NCBI GenBank assembly: GCA_016490735.1
Contig: JAEMWC010000081.1
Location: forward strand, 530,001-594,000
Source: Pachyseris speciosa
Lineage: Eukaryota > Cnidaria > Anthozoa > Scleractinia > Pachyseridae
Reading direction: 5' to 3'
DNA length: 64,000 bases
This document shows positions 12,497 through 22,003 of this stretch, one piece after another; the stretch's first letter is position 1; each line of letters starts with the position of its first letter. Below the pieces are notes generated by a model, which was not told the DNA's origin, ran no database searches, and saw nothing but the letters and a program-made list of their open reading frames with translations. The position numbers and the translations under genes are program-made.

Positions 12497-12940
12497 AGTG
12501 CCTATATCGTCTACTGGTTTTTGGTAGTTCTGATATGTACATGCGGAGTAGATAGCTGTTCAAAAAGGTTTTTTCGAATTTCGCCGTGTTTTTGCCCTGA
12601 AATCGTCGTTCAAATTTCCCGCTTGAGCCACACCCATCAAACTTGACCGAGCTAGTAAGGGGCATGGGTCTATTCCTGATCTGACGTCACAAACTGATTT
12701 GCACCTCATTACGTCTTTGTAAACATGCATGCAAAGCAGTTTGTGACGTCAGATCAGGAATATACCCATGCCCCTTACTAGCTCGGTCAAGTTTGATGGG
12801 CGTGGCTCAAGCGGGAAATTTGAACGGCGATTTCAGGGCAAAAACATGGCGAAATTCGAAAAAACCTTTTTGAACAGCTATCTACTCCTTATGTACATAT
12901 CAGAACCACCAAAAACCAGTAGACGATATAGACACTTTAA
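12493..12940. mobile_element. TTAA-flanked foldback MITE (right of a pair)
   Basis: Between TTAA at 12493-12496 and TTAA at 12937-12940 the sequence is an almost complete palindrome. The left arm starts AGTGCCTATATCGTCTACTG and the right arm is its complement, about 205-210 bp each, around a central spacer of about 35-40 bp near 12700-12735. Near-identical small reading frames appear on both strands because of this symmetry and are not genes. The TTAA sites suggest mobilisation by a piggyBac-like transposase. A partial gene of that family lies at the right end of the window. Confidence 0.8.
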
Positions 12941-14008
12941 GTTTAGATGACCTCGCAATCAAACCCCCCCACCCCCAATTTCAAACATGTGAAAGAGTGT
13001 GCTTGCGTGCGTCTTCATCATTGATTTGCTGGGAGGGCCTGGGCATTTCTCTTTTTGTTCAGCCCAAGAGAAAACATCCTTCAAAGCGAGGAATAAATAT
13101 CATCATTCCTGGAAAATCCATACAAATCAATAGATTCTGCTTGGTTTTTTTGTTCTCTTCCACTGACGCTTTCCCTTTATTTTCCTTCCCAGGCCACCAG
13201 TCATGGAAATTTTGGATTCGCCTATATCGAAGTGGTATGTATAGCCTTTGACTACTGCAATGTTCAATGATTAGTATAATATCCCGTACTCGAGCTCTTT
13301 TCCCCAGACTTAAGGTGGCTCAATCGGATTTTTTAAGTAATGATACTGGCCCTACCGGTATGCCGAGGGTAAGCGGTGAGCGGAAGAACATTGGTCTGAA
13401 CACCCTGCTCCTAGGAAATAAAAGTTTGACACTGATACCCTGTGTTCGACAATGGTTTTTGCTTCCAGGAGCCGTACAGGAACGTTAACTGAAAGTGCTG
13501 GTTACCGCAGCCGCTTGTTGTTTGCTTAGTGAGTGTATTATTATCTTTGACATCATTATTTTCCGGCTGTCATTGTTTCACAGAATTATATACTATTTGA
13601 TTTTTGATACTTAAGTCACACACGTTCAATAAACCTTTGGAAAGTCATAGAAGAACCGCTTTCGATCAGTGAAAACCAGACAGTTTGATCATCCTCTGTT
13701 GGTGAAAACGAATACGCACTATTCCAGAATTATTAGCGTTAACTATAAGGTTACAAAATTAAATTCTATCGTCGTATTATAAGAAAATTGCTACAATCGA
13801 GTTGATTTGTATGTTCTTTGGAGAATTCACCCGAAATCAGTGGTGGCAGTTGCTCATGAGGATAGATAAGAATATATAGAATGGACGCATTTTCATAGAA
13901 TTCGAACAGAATCCACATCAAACCAGACCAGAATCCACATCAATCAAGACCAGAGGCCCTGCCAAAAAAAAATCTTTTGGACAATACACACTGCAAAATC
14001 AGACTCGA
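12941..14008 (+). other. Mostly unassigned, with two exon-like segments
   Basis: Two short segments look like spliced coding exons. 13193-13234 is preceded by TTCCTTCCCAG, followed by GTATGT and reads ATSHGNFGFAYIEV. 13469-13492 follows GCTTCCAG and reads EPYRNVN then TGA. Both are in phase 0 and join in frame, so they could be the 3' end of a small gene. No upstream exons or family could be identified, so the call is weak. The rest of the stretch shows nothing recognisable. Confidence 0.25.
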
Positions 14009-15712
14009 ATGAAGAGGCAACTAAAAGAACAATGTCACGCAACACTTTCGTTTCTTGGTTCATACGATTATGTTGCAACTAAAGTAGAGGCATTCAATGA
14101 AGATACGGGAAAGCTCGAGACCTTCAGGCTCTTGGAGGAAGACGAACCGCCTTTGACAGATAACAAAGAAAAGGAAATGGGTGACTGAGAGTTAGACGAT
14201 TTGAACATGTGGTTATATCTAAAAGACAAGTTTAACATTTCCAATGAGGCCTGGCGTGAATTTTCAGCAAAAGCTAAAGATTTTCCAAAATTGTCTAAGG
14301 TCATTAAAAGAATCAATAACCTAAATACATCTTGGACCTTAAGCCCCACTCCAGGAGAAGCAGAGGGCGTGCAAGTAAAGTTTGAGGACAGCCTCTGAAA
14401 GTAGCTGGAAAGGATAAAGCTCAAGGATGACATTATGAAAGTCAAAGTCAGCGGGGACGGAACACAAATTGGCAAAAGGTTAAAAATTAATTTTACTTAT
14501 ACTATACTGAATGAAAAAGAAGTAGCAATGGGTGAGAAAGGAAATTATGTCTCAGCAATTATCAAGACAACCGAGAGTTATGAAAATTAACAGGAGAGTC
14601 TTTTTGATCTCAACAGTGAGATGGCATCATCGACAGAAACTACTGTAAATAATAACACCTACACTATCGAGTACTTTCTTGGGGGTGATTGGAAATGTTT
14701 GGCTTGTGTCTGTGGGTTGGGGACCGCAAACCAAGACCATGCTTGTATATGGTGCAAGTGTCCCCGAATAGAGAGATGGGATTTTCATAAACAGTGGTCC
14801 CTCACTGATTTAAAATTAGGGGCACGAAACCTGGAAGAAATAAGCAAATGTGCCAAATCAAAGAAATATAATTTTAGACATGATCCCTTATTTCCTTCCA
14901 TTCCTCTTGATCATGTAGTTATAGATACATTACATCTTTTTCTTAGAATTTCAGATAACTTAATTGAACTATTAATTAGAGAACTGAGGAGGCTGGATCT
15001 TATTGAGAAAAAAGTTAAATTTACAAATGGGGTTCCCAAGGGACAAATATATACATATGGCAGCTTACGAAACCTTCGTTCAAAATCTGGGCATATCATT
15101 TCAATGGCATATTGGCATACCAAGATCTCACTGGTCCAGAGAAACTTAAGTTATTTGAAAATATCAAAATTTCAGCACTTCTTAATGACGAAACAAAGGG
15201 AAACCAAATTCAAAATCTGTGGGCTGGTTTCATGGATATCATTGGGGATTTAAAGCTTGATTTCCATTGTGATAATGAAATCATGCACTTCAAAACTAAG
15301 ATTAAAAGCTGGTTTGAAAATTTTGTTAAGTTATACCAAACAAAGGATGTGACACCATATATGCATGCCCTTAAATGCCCACGTTCCTGAATTTCTAAAG
15401 TTATACAAAAATATTGCTTACTATACCCAGCAGGGCATGGAAAAGTATAACGACAGGGCATCAAAGGACTATTTTCGCTCAACTAATCATAGAGGGGTTT
15501 CTGCCCTTAAGCAACTTTCCCTGAAGAAAAATAGAATTCAGTATCTTGAGGCAGGTGATTATGTAAGGGTTAAAAACAGCTATACATGTTCCAACTGTTC
15601 TAATATTGGTAACACAATCAAAACATGTACCTACAACTGTATCAACTTTGAATCTACTAATGTTGTTCACATCTCATCAAAATTAATGGGCACTGGAAAC
15701 AGAAATGTCTGA
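14009..15712 (+). pseudogene. Broken transposon-type ORF with C-terminal zinc knuckle
   Basis: An ATG at 14009 opens a frame that is interrupted by in-frame stops (near 14186, 14396, 14402 and 14586) but stays homologous-looking to about 15040. Coding then moves through two other frames (15042 onward, 15112-15387) and returns at 15365-15710. The parts include a SGDGTQIGKRLK segment, a Cys-rich CVCGLGTANQDHACIWCK segment, DHVVIDTLHLFLRISDNL, and a C-terminal CSNCSNIGNTIKTC that resembles a CCHC zinc knuckle. The acidic residues in these segments could be DDE-type catalytic residues, but that is inference. I take it as a dead DNA-transposon-like gene of a multi-copy cnidarian family. The superfamily is not recognised. 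Confidence 0.6.
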
Positions 15713-15804
15713 TTGTAACAGATTAACTGATGGGTTTCTGTCATATGCAGTGCAGATTTCAATTACTTCATGTCAAACTTTGTAATTGGACATGAAACAC
15801 CAAA

Positions 15805-15988
15805 TAGCTTTCTGTTTGGTACAAGATAAACAGATTGAAAGCTAATCCTGAGAAATTTCAAGTAATGATCCTTGGAGAAACTAACCATACATATAATTTT
15901 AAAGTCGGTGATGTTGAAATTAACAAAGAAGATCAAATTAACTTATTAGGGCTTAACTTAGACAGAAGATTAACGTTTAGTAAACATT
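15805..15988 (+). pseudogene. LINE reverse-transcriptase C-terminal fragment, part 1
   Basis: The open stretch contains RLKANPEKFQVMILG and NLLGLNLDRRLTFSKH, the region after the YADD box in L2/CR1-like LINE ORF2 proteins. It stops at 15988 where a tRNA-derived SINE is inserted, and it resumes after the SINE with VSDICDHVNNQLKVIK. The copy is 5' truncated, lacking endonuclease and catalytic reverse-transcriptase motifs. Confidence 0.75.
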
Positions 15989-16288
15989 AAAGGAGGCAAG
16001 GTGGCCGAGTGGTTAGGGCGCTGGCAATGCGGTTGTCCCGGGTTCAAATCCCACTCTGGCCACTAGCTGGTGTTGTTCTGGGTAGTCCCTGGTTCAATTC
16101 CTTGGACATCTTTGTGAATAGCCAACTGGTTTGCTTCCGGCCAGTTGGGATTCTTATCATGTTATGTTTATTTGAATTATTTGTTTCTCACATAGTTCTT
16201 ATTTATATCATTATCCCTGAAAAGCCCCTATGGGGAGAGGATAATTGAGTATAATTTAATTTAATTTAATTTAATTTAATTTAATTTA
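15989..16288 (+). mobile_element. tRNA-derived SINE
   Basis: The 5' part is tRNA-like, with box A TGGCCGAGTGG near 16001 and box B GGTTCAAATCC near 16040 at normal tRNA spacing. A non-tRNA body with GCCAACTGGTTTGCTTCCGG follows, and the element ends in a TTTAA pentanucleotide tail (about 16250-16288). It sits exactly between two halves of a LINE ORF. Copying depends on LINE machinery. A second copy of the same body lies on the minus strand at 31805-31946. Confidence 0.85.
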
Positions 16289-16655
16289 TGTTTCTGACAT
16301 CTGTGATCATGTTAACAATCAGCTTAAGGTTATTAAGCATTTCAGAAATATTGTATCCAGTAATACTAAAACAAGGTTGTATAAATTAAGCTTTCATGCC
16401 ATACTTTCTATATTGTAGTTGTGTATGGCACTTTTGCGGAGTCAGAAACACGCAAAAATTAGAATCGCTAAACAAGCAGGCTTTGGGTCTTATTTCTGAT
16501 GATAATAACAATATGTACGAAACTCAGCTCAACAATCTCAATATGACAACTTTACAAACAAGAAGGATACAAGACATGCTTATAATGGTCTGTAAAGCAC
16601 TTCACGCTTTAACACCTGCTTATATCAGATCCTTACTTATTTTGCCACCGGTCTC
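16289..16655 (+). pseudogene. LINE reverse-transcriptase C-terminal fragment, part 2
   Basis: It continues the interrupted LINE with segments such as QALGLISDD and MLIMVCKALHALTPAYIRSL, typical of the C-terminal domain of L2/CR1-like ORF2. Frame changes are present. It stops near 16655, where sequence of a different LINE intervenes. Confidence 0.7.
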
Positions 16656-17115
16656 TTGAGCATACCTCTATGCTCATTCAGAGACGCCTCCACTGGCTTG
16701 GACATGTCCACCACATGAAGCCTCAGCGCCTGCCACGAGAGATTCTCTACGGAGAACTGTGTGATGGCACCCGTCAAGCAGGTCGACCTCTGCTGCGCTT
16801 CAAAGACACCCTCAAGTGTGACCTCAAAGCAGCCAACATCAACACAACCAGCTGGGAGGACACTGCTGCCGATCGTGACACCTGGTGGCACAGTGTCAAA
16901 GCAGGAGCCTCGAGAGCTGAGGAAGACGGGAGAGTCCAAGTCCACATTGAAGAGCGCAGCGAGAAAGCAGCGCGTGGCCTCCACGCGCCCCATCTACCTA
17001 CGTCTGTGTAAACGGCATGAGGGACTGCCACTCCAGGATCGTGCTTCACAGTCACGCGAGATCCTGCCCCGCCCGCCCTGTGTGCTAGCCATCACCTCTT
17101 CGAGACAAGGATGCT
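16656..17115 (+). pseudogene. Second LINE fragment inserted in the first
   Basis: The open stretch 16670-17011 begins with RRLHWLGHVHHM and has EILYGELCDGTRQAGRPLLR and FKDTLKCDLKA, a conserved C-terminal block of a different non-LTR retrotransposon group. A frameshift follows, then DCHSRIVLHSHARSC, which resembles the C-terminal Cys/His finger of those elements. The sequence is clearly more GC-rich than the LINE around it. The fragment is 5' truncated and non-functional. Confidence 0.7.
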
Positions 17116-17545
17116 GACAATGACGACGACTTATTTCGAGATTTAATACCCGAGGGCTAAGAGGTATAAATAAGTTGTACCAGCCTCGTGTTAATACCAC
17201 AAACTATGGCAAAAACTCATTTACATTCACTGCTACTAAATACTGGAATATCTTAACCGATGAACTTAGAACTGCACCCAGCATAACTAACTTCAGAAAC
17301 AATATCAAATCGTATCTGTTTTAGTTTTTATTATGCCTTATCTTGTTGTACATACTTTTGTTATCTATATATCGTAATATTATATCCAAGTTATTGTAAT
17401 TTAATATCGTAGTTACTGTGTAATATGTTATTTTAGAGTACATTCGGAGATACTAGCATATTTCTTTGCTACTCTCTAATCCGAATTGAAATAAAGTTAT
17501 GTATGTATGTATGTATGTACGTACGTACGTACGTACGTACGTATG
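17116..17545 (+). mobile_element. LINE 3' end with tetranucleotide tail
   Basis: The outer LINE resumes with GLRGINKLYQPRVNTTNYGK and runs to a TAG at about 17321-17323. Its 3' UTR ends in a GTAT/TACG tetranucleotide run at about 17497-17545. Such microsatellite tails are characteristic of CR1/L2-type LINE 3' ends and mark the end of this nested insertion. Confidence 0.75.
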
Positions 17546-17764
17546 TTCTACATGTATGCTCACTTGGAATTTGAAGCTATCAGAACAGTATAAATTCACA
17601 CTGTGGGAGGACAATTTGTTACACAACAACCAATAAAACTGATATCTGCACTAAAGATATGACAAAAAATATTGCAAATGTTGCAAAATATTGCAAATGT
17701 TGAACATGTTATTTTTGAATTTCATTAAAAAGCTCCATTTAAGTATTGTGCTTTGTTGCCATCA

Positions 17765-18395
17765 TCTTGAACAAAGGTAAACACCAACATATGTGAGTCT
17801 TCTATTTCTGACTTAAAATATTTGGCTCCAATGTATTTATACTCAACAATTGAGCTCCTCTTGGACAACCAATATTTAACTGTCCCTTTGATCACATATG
17901 CAAAGTCTCCATTTTCATTTAAATATTCTTTCGTTCCATTTCAACCCCAGCAAATCATCCAAATCGTGATGATCAGTGATCTGATATACTTCTCTCCGTC
18001 TCTCATAATTTGCTTTGACCACCAGTCCAAGCCATTGATCAAATACATCAGGGTCCATATTGAGTTCAATCCTAATTTCTGGGTCATCACGGTGCCCAGA
18101 CCACAGTTTCCGTTTTACTTCCCTGTACAGTTGCTGTAAAGGCTGTTCTTTCTATCTTCCAAAGGAATATAGCCTTTCTCTAGCCTCACAAATGGAAACA
18201 AATCATTCCCATAGTCACGCCACTCATCTGTAACTTCACTAAAACCTTTGTAGTGAATTTTGATCCTTTTCTTCTCTTTATCCACCTCGTGAATTTCAAT
18301 TTCATAAAGATGGTTGTCCTTTCTCATGTTCTTTTCATTTAGCTTTAAACACCGGTAGATACTTGTCAACAAGCCTTTTCGGGACAGGACAGGCG
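17765..18395 (-). pseudogene. Chromo/Tudor-like domain protein, frameshifted
   Basis: On the minus strand, CPVPKRLVDKYLPVFKAK (about 18395-18342) is followed in another frame by EVDKEKKRIKIHYKGFSE and VTDEWRDYGNDLFPFVRLE. That is a chromo-barrel/Tudor-knot-like pattern (HYxGFxxxxDEW). Further downstream, in another frame, LYREVKRKLWSGHRDDPEIR continues, then a stop, and the sequence goes on with VIKGTVKYWLSKRSS. At least two frameshifts and a stop show decay. The protein family is unknown to me. Chromo-like domains often accompany transposon genes, so this is probably a transposon relic. Confidence 0.5.
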
Positions 18396-18790
18396 CTTAT
18401 CTCCGACCACCTTTTTTGAATTTTGCTCTTCTTCCTCAAACTGCGCATGCGGAGTGACGAAACTCATTAAATTGGTCATGTATGATCACTGAATATCAAG
18501 TGTTCATCGATGTATGACAAGAGTTTCATATGGGCAGAAAATAAGGAAAGATGGCAGCCTTAAGCGAGATCCTTGAACCACTTTTTGTCAAGCGATTTCT
18601 TATTGAGGTGAACAACAGCTATGAAGATCTTGTCGAGGAAATTAAGGCTTATTCGAGCTGGCTGTAGGCTGTGCTCCAAGGTCATACATGGACCGTATAG
18701 CGCCTGCCAGAGGCACCTTGTATATGCTTTTGGTTCAACCTTGTTGAGCTGCATCCTTGCTGTACTTTGCGAGGACGATTAGCTCAGACA

Positions 18791-18792
<2 letters not shown>

Positions 18793-18833
<41 letters not shown>
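18793..18833. repeat. ATT/TTA microsatellite
   Basis: About 13 uninterrupted copies of TTA. Confidence 0.95.
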
Positions 18834-18834
<1 letters not shown>

Positions 18835-18947
18835 GAAGCAGTTTCCTTGTGTAAAGTAAAAGTGATAAGCAAAGGACCGCCAATGATAATGCTGTAAGTT
18901 AACGTAGGATCTACAAGATATCTAATCAGCCAAAATATAAATCGGAA

Positions 18948-19035
18948 TATAACAAGCAAGGCTGATCGAGTTTTGGTCATGTTGTTGGCTCGAAAAGTCA
19001 ACATTTTTCACGTAGTATCAGCCTTGCTTGTTATA
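18948..19035. repeat. Small inverted repeat (hairpin)
   Basis: AATATAACAAGCAAGGCTGA on the left is the complement of the run ending at 19035. The spacer is about 45 bp. It could be a tiny foldback element or a relic of a MITE. Confidence 0.6.
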
Positions 19036-19930
19036 TTCATTGTGTAAGAGGCTGTAGTTTTTTTTCCATTTTTCATTTACCAACTTTCACGAAAAATGAA
19101 TGACCCTTACATGCACGCATTTACTTCCTACCTCAAGCATGCGCAACATTCTTATAGTTCAGGTAAAATGGCAGAAAAAAACCCACCCCTTGCATCTTCA
19201 CAGCCTTCACAGAAGGCCCAGAACGTAACGAGAAGAGTTAAACATGAAAGATCTTGGATAAAGAAATTGAAACCTTGATAGGGCTGTATGAAGAAAAGTT
19301 TGTCTATGGGACTTCGAAAGTAAAGAAAATATTAGGGCCTTTCAGCAAATCGCTACGGCGATCTCTACTACGGCGACCAGAAGTAAAAAAGCACAGAAAT
19401 GACACTGTACATACTTAGAAATGACCTTTCACTGTAGCGCCAAATACTACAACGTAAAAAGCTGTCTTCTGGCGTAGTCGCTACTACGTGAGTATAAAAG
19501 TCGACTCTTGTCCTATTTTTTACAACCACTGGTTTTAAAAGCTATCATAGATTGTTGTTTCACTTTATCAAGATAGTATTTGAGGCTTCTGGTTTCCAGT
19601 AAATACGTTTTTCCTGCGTTTTCTCAGTTTAAGGTTTCCTCAACTGAGCGTGCCATGGCCGCAGAAAAACCACTAGAAAGTATGACTGTTAGCAATAAAG
19701 CTAACTGTCGCTGAAGGTTGTTTAAACAAGATTAAGATAGCTGAAACGTTCAATTTGTTGATTGGTTGTTACATGTAAATATGGTACATAAGAAGAAAAA
19801 TCACTTGTAGTGAACTCTGGTCTTCATTTGTAGTTTTCTGTTTTGTGTTGAAATCGCCCTCCGATGATGTTTCTTCAGTATCAATATTCTTCTTGACAAA
19901 CGAAATTTTGGAATTTAAGTACAGAAATTC

Positions 19931-21250
19931 TTGCACACTACATCGAGCTCAGACAATGACCTGGCTGACAAATTGGCTGACTTTGTCACTGAGAAGATCA
20001 GTAGCTTAAGAAATTCACTGGACAGTTCTTCTAGCACTCCGGCGCATCTTGGTGATTCCTCCCATGCATGCTGCGTGCTCTCGCATTTCAGGAATGTTAC
20101 TGAAGTTCAAGTGTCCAGTCTGATTACTGGCTCTGCTGTGAAAGTGTTTTTGCCCATGATGACCAAGATTGTCATCCTCTCTATTGACACTGCTGTGATA
20201 CCTGACTGTTTTAAAGTAGCCATGCTAAATCCACTGTTGAAAAAAAAAACGGGTCTAGATTTTGAGGTTTTTGCCAATTTCAGACCAGTCTCTAATTTAA
20301 TGTTTATGTCAAAGCTTGTTGAGAGAGCTGTTGCTCTGCAGCTGATAGATTATATCATAATGAATAACCTTGATGAAGTTTTCCAATCTGCTTACAAGCA
20401 GTTCCATAGAACAAAGACGGCTCTTCTCAGAGTCCACAATGACATTTTGATATCTTTAGATAATCATCGGTCTTTCATTTTACTTCTTTTAGATCTCAGT
20501 CTGCAGCGTTTGACATTGTAGACCATACTATCTTACTTAATAGGCTAGCTACTCGGTTTGGTATCACTGGCTCTGTGCTCTCTTGGTTCACCTCATATCT
20601 TTGCAATAGATACCAGTTCGTCTGTATTACGGGGGAGAGGTCTTCACATCGCCCATTGGCATGTGGGGTGTGGTTTTTGACAAAAGTTTAACATTCGAGA
20701 AACACATTAGTGGTATATGCAAATGCACTTTTTACCATCTGAGGAGAATTGCTAAAATAAGGAGCTATCTATCTGAGGAGTCTACAATAGCACTCATACA
20801 TGCTTTTATAACTTGTAGGTTAGACAGTGGGAATGCCCTTTTATACGGACTGTCAAAATACCAGATCTAGAGGCTACAGTCTGTTCAGAACTGTGTTGCT
20901 CGTCTTGTTGAGTGTCTTTCTAAATTTGGTCATATTTCACCACTACTTTCTGAGCTCCACTGGTCACCGCATAGTTTTTAAGATCTTATTATTGGCTTTT
21001 AAATCTTTGAATAATTTAGCCCCTTCTTATATCAGTGAATTACTAACACGGTATATTCCCAGTCGTAGTCTCTGTTAGTTTGAAACACCTACAGTATTGT
21101 ACATTTTTTTTTAAGATCTTATTATTGGTTTTTAAATCTTTGAATAATTTAGCCCCTTCTTATATCAGTGAATTACTAACACGGTATATTCCTAGTCGTA
21201 GTCTCTGTTAGTTTGAAACACCTAAAGTATTGTACATTTTTCATATTAGT
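19931..21250 (+). pseudogene. LINE ORF2 fragment with the catalytic core deleted
   Basis: The open stretch 19931-20521 covers the start of a non-LTR reverse transcriptase, with FRPVSNLMFMSKLVERAV, then QSAYKQFHRTKTALLRVHND, then LLLLDLS. After a frameshift, VDHTILLNRLATRFGI follows (motif A context). Immediately afterwards the sequence jumps to GVVFDKSLTFEKHISGICK (20661 onward), so the segment with motif B and the YADD box is missing. C-terminal domain pieces continue to about 21080. The element belongs to the L2/CR1-like group by these motifs and is dead. Confidence 0.8.
20981..21246 (+). repeat. 133-bp tandem duplication
   Basis: AGATCTTATTATTGG starts at 20981 and again at 21114. The intervening bases up to GTATTGTACATTTTT are nearly identical. 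It duplicates the end of the preceding LINE fragment. Confidence 0.9.
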
Positions 21251-22003
21251 TTCCTTTGTGCACTATTATTTACTATCTGGTTCATTTTGTCTCGTTACAC
21301 TTTAGTTGTCACTTTGGGTATTACGTAAGTTAGATTTTTATGTAGGATCAGTTTTCAGTTCTTTCGCCATGTGTGACATGTTCGTAAGAGTTTGCTACTG
21401 CTACAAATATATTGGCATTTTAAGAGCTATGAATCGTCTATTTCTAGGAGCTACAACAAAGTAAGTCATTTATGTTGTTTTACGCTCGGTTTATTATCTG
21501 TTGTTTCTATTATTTGTTAATTTCACGCATGGATTTCTGTATTGTCGTCTCATTGTTAGTCATTTACATCGTTAGTCACTTACATAAGCTTCTATTGCCT
21601 TTTAGTTCGAACCACACACACAAATACACAGCTAAATACAGCCAATATTCTATATACCACGTAAGCTCAATACGGAGATAGCTACCGCTACTATCGTACC
21701 ACTATTTGTCAAGTATTGTGTTGCTACTCAAGTTTGCCTAATAAAGACGTTTGGTTAAACTTTGATCTGCTGTTGTGTGTTCGTATTTTGCTCCGAGCTT
21801 TACCCGCGATTGCTAACCTGTGATCCTTGGAGGTCACATTCATTCGAATTTGTGGCTCTATGCAGTTTTGAGGCTAGTGACTTTTGTTCTTCAGTTTCGA
21901 GTTGAATATTTTACAAGCGGTCTATTGTTTAATTTCATAGGATGTTATGCAACATTTGGTCACACATCGGGATTGCATATGAATTGCTAAACGTTGTGTA
22001 ATC
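21247..22003 (+). other. Possible 5' LTR and leader of a BEL/Pao element
   Basis: This sits directly upstream of a BEL/Pao gag. It contains an AATAAA at about 21740 followed by a GT-rich stretch, as expected of an LTR. No second LTR is visible downstream for comparison, so boundaries cannot be set and the call is tentative. Confidence 0.35.

Larger units (their letters stand above)
18396..19930. other. Unassigned stretch with microsatellite and hairpin
   Basis: No confident gene. A 38-codon plus-strand frame (18551-18667) begins MAALSEILEPLFVKRFLIEV and lies head to head with the chromo-like pseudogene. It may be the start of a lost gene. The remainder shows no recognisable coding or repeat family apart from the microsatellite and hairpin listed separately. 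Confidence 0.35.

Noticed and set aside
12483..12950. Near-identical small proteins on both strands
   Set aside because: They are mirror images produced by the palindromic MITE.
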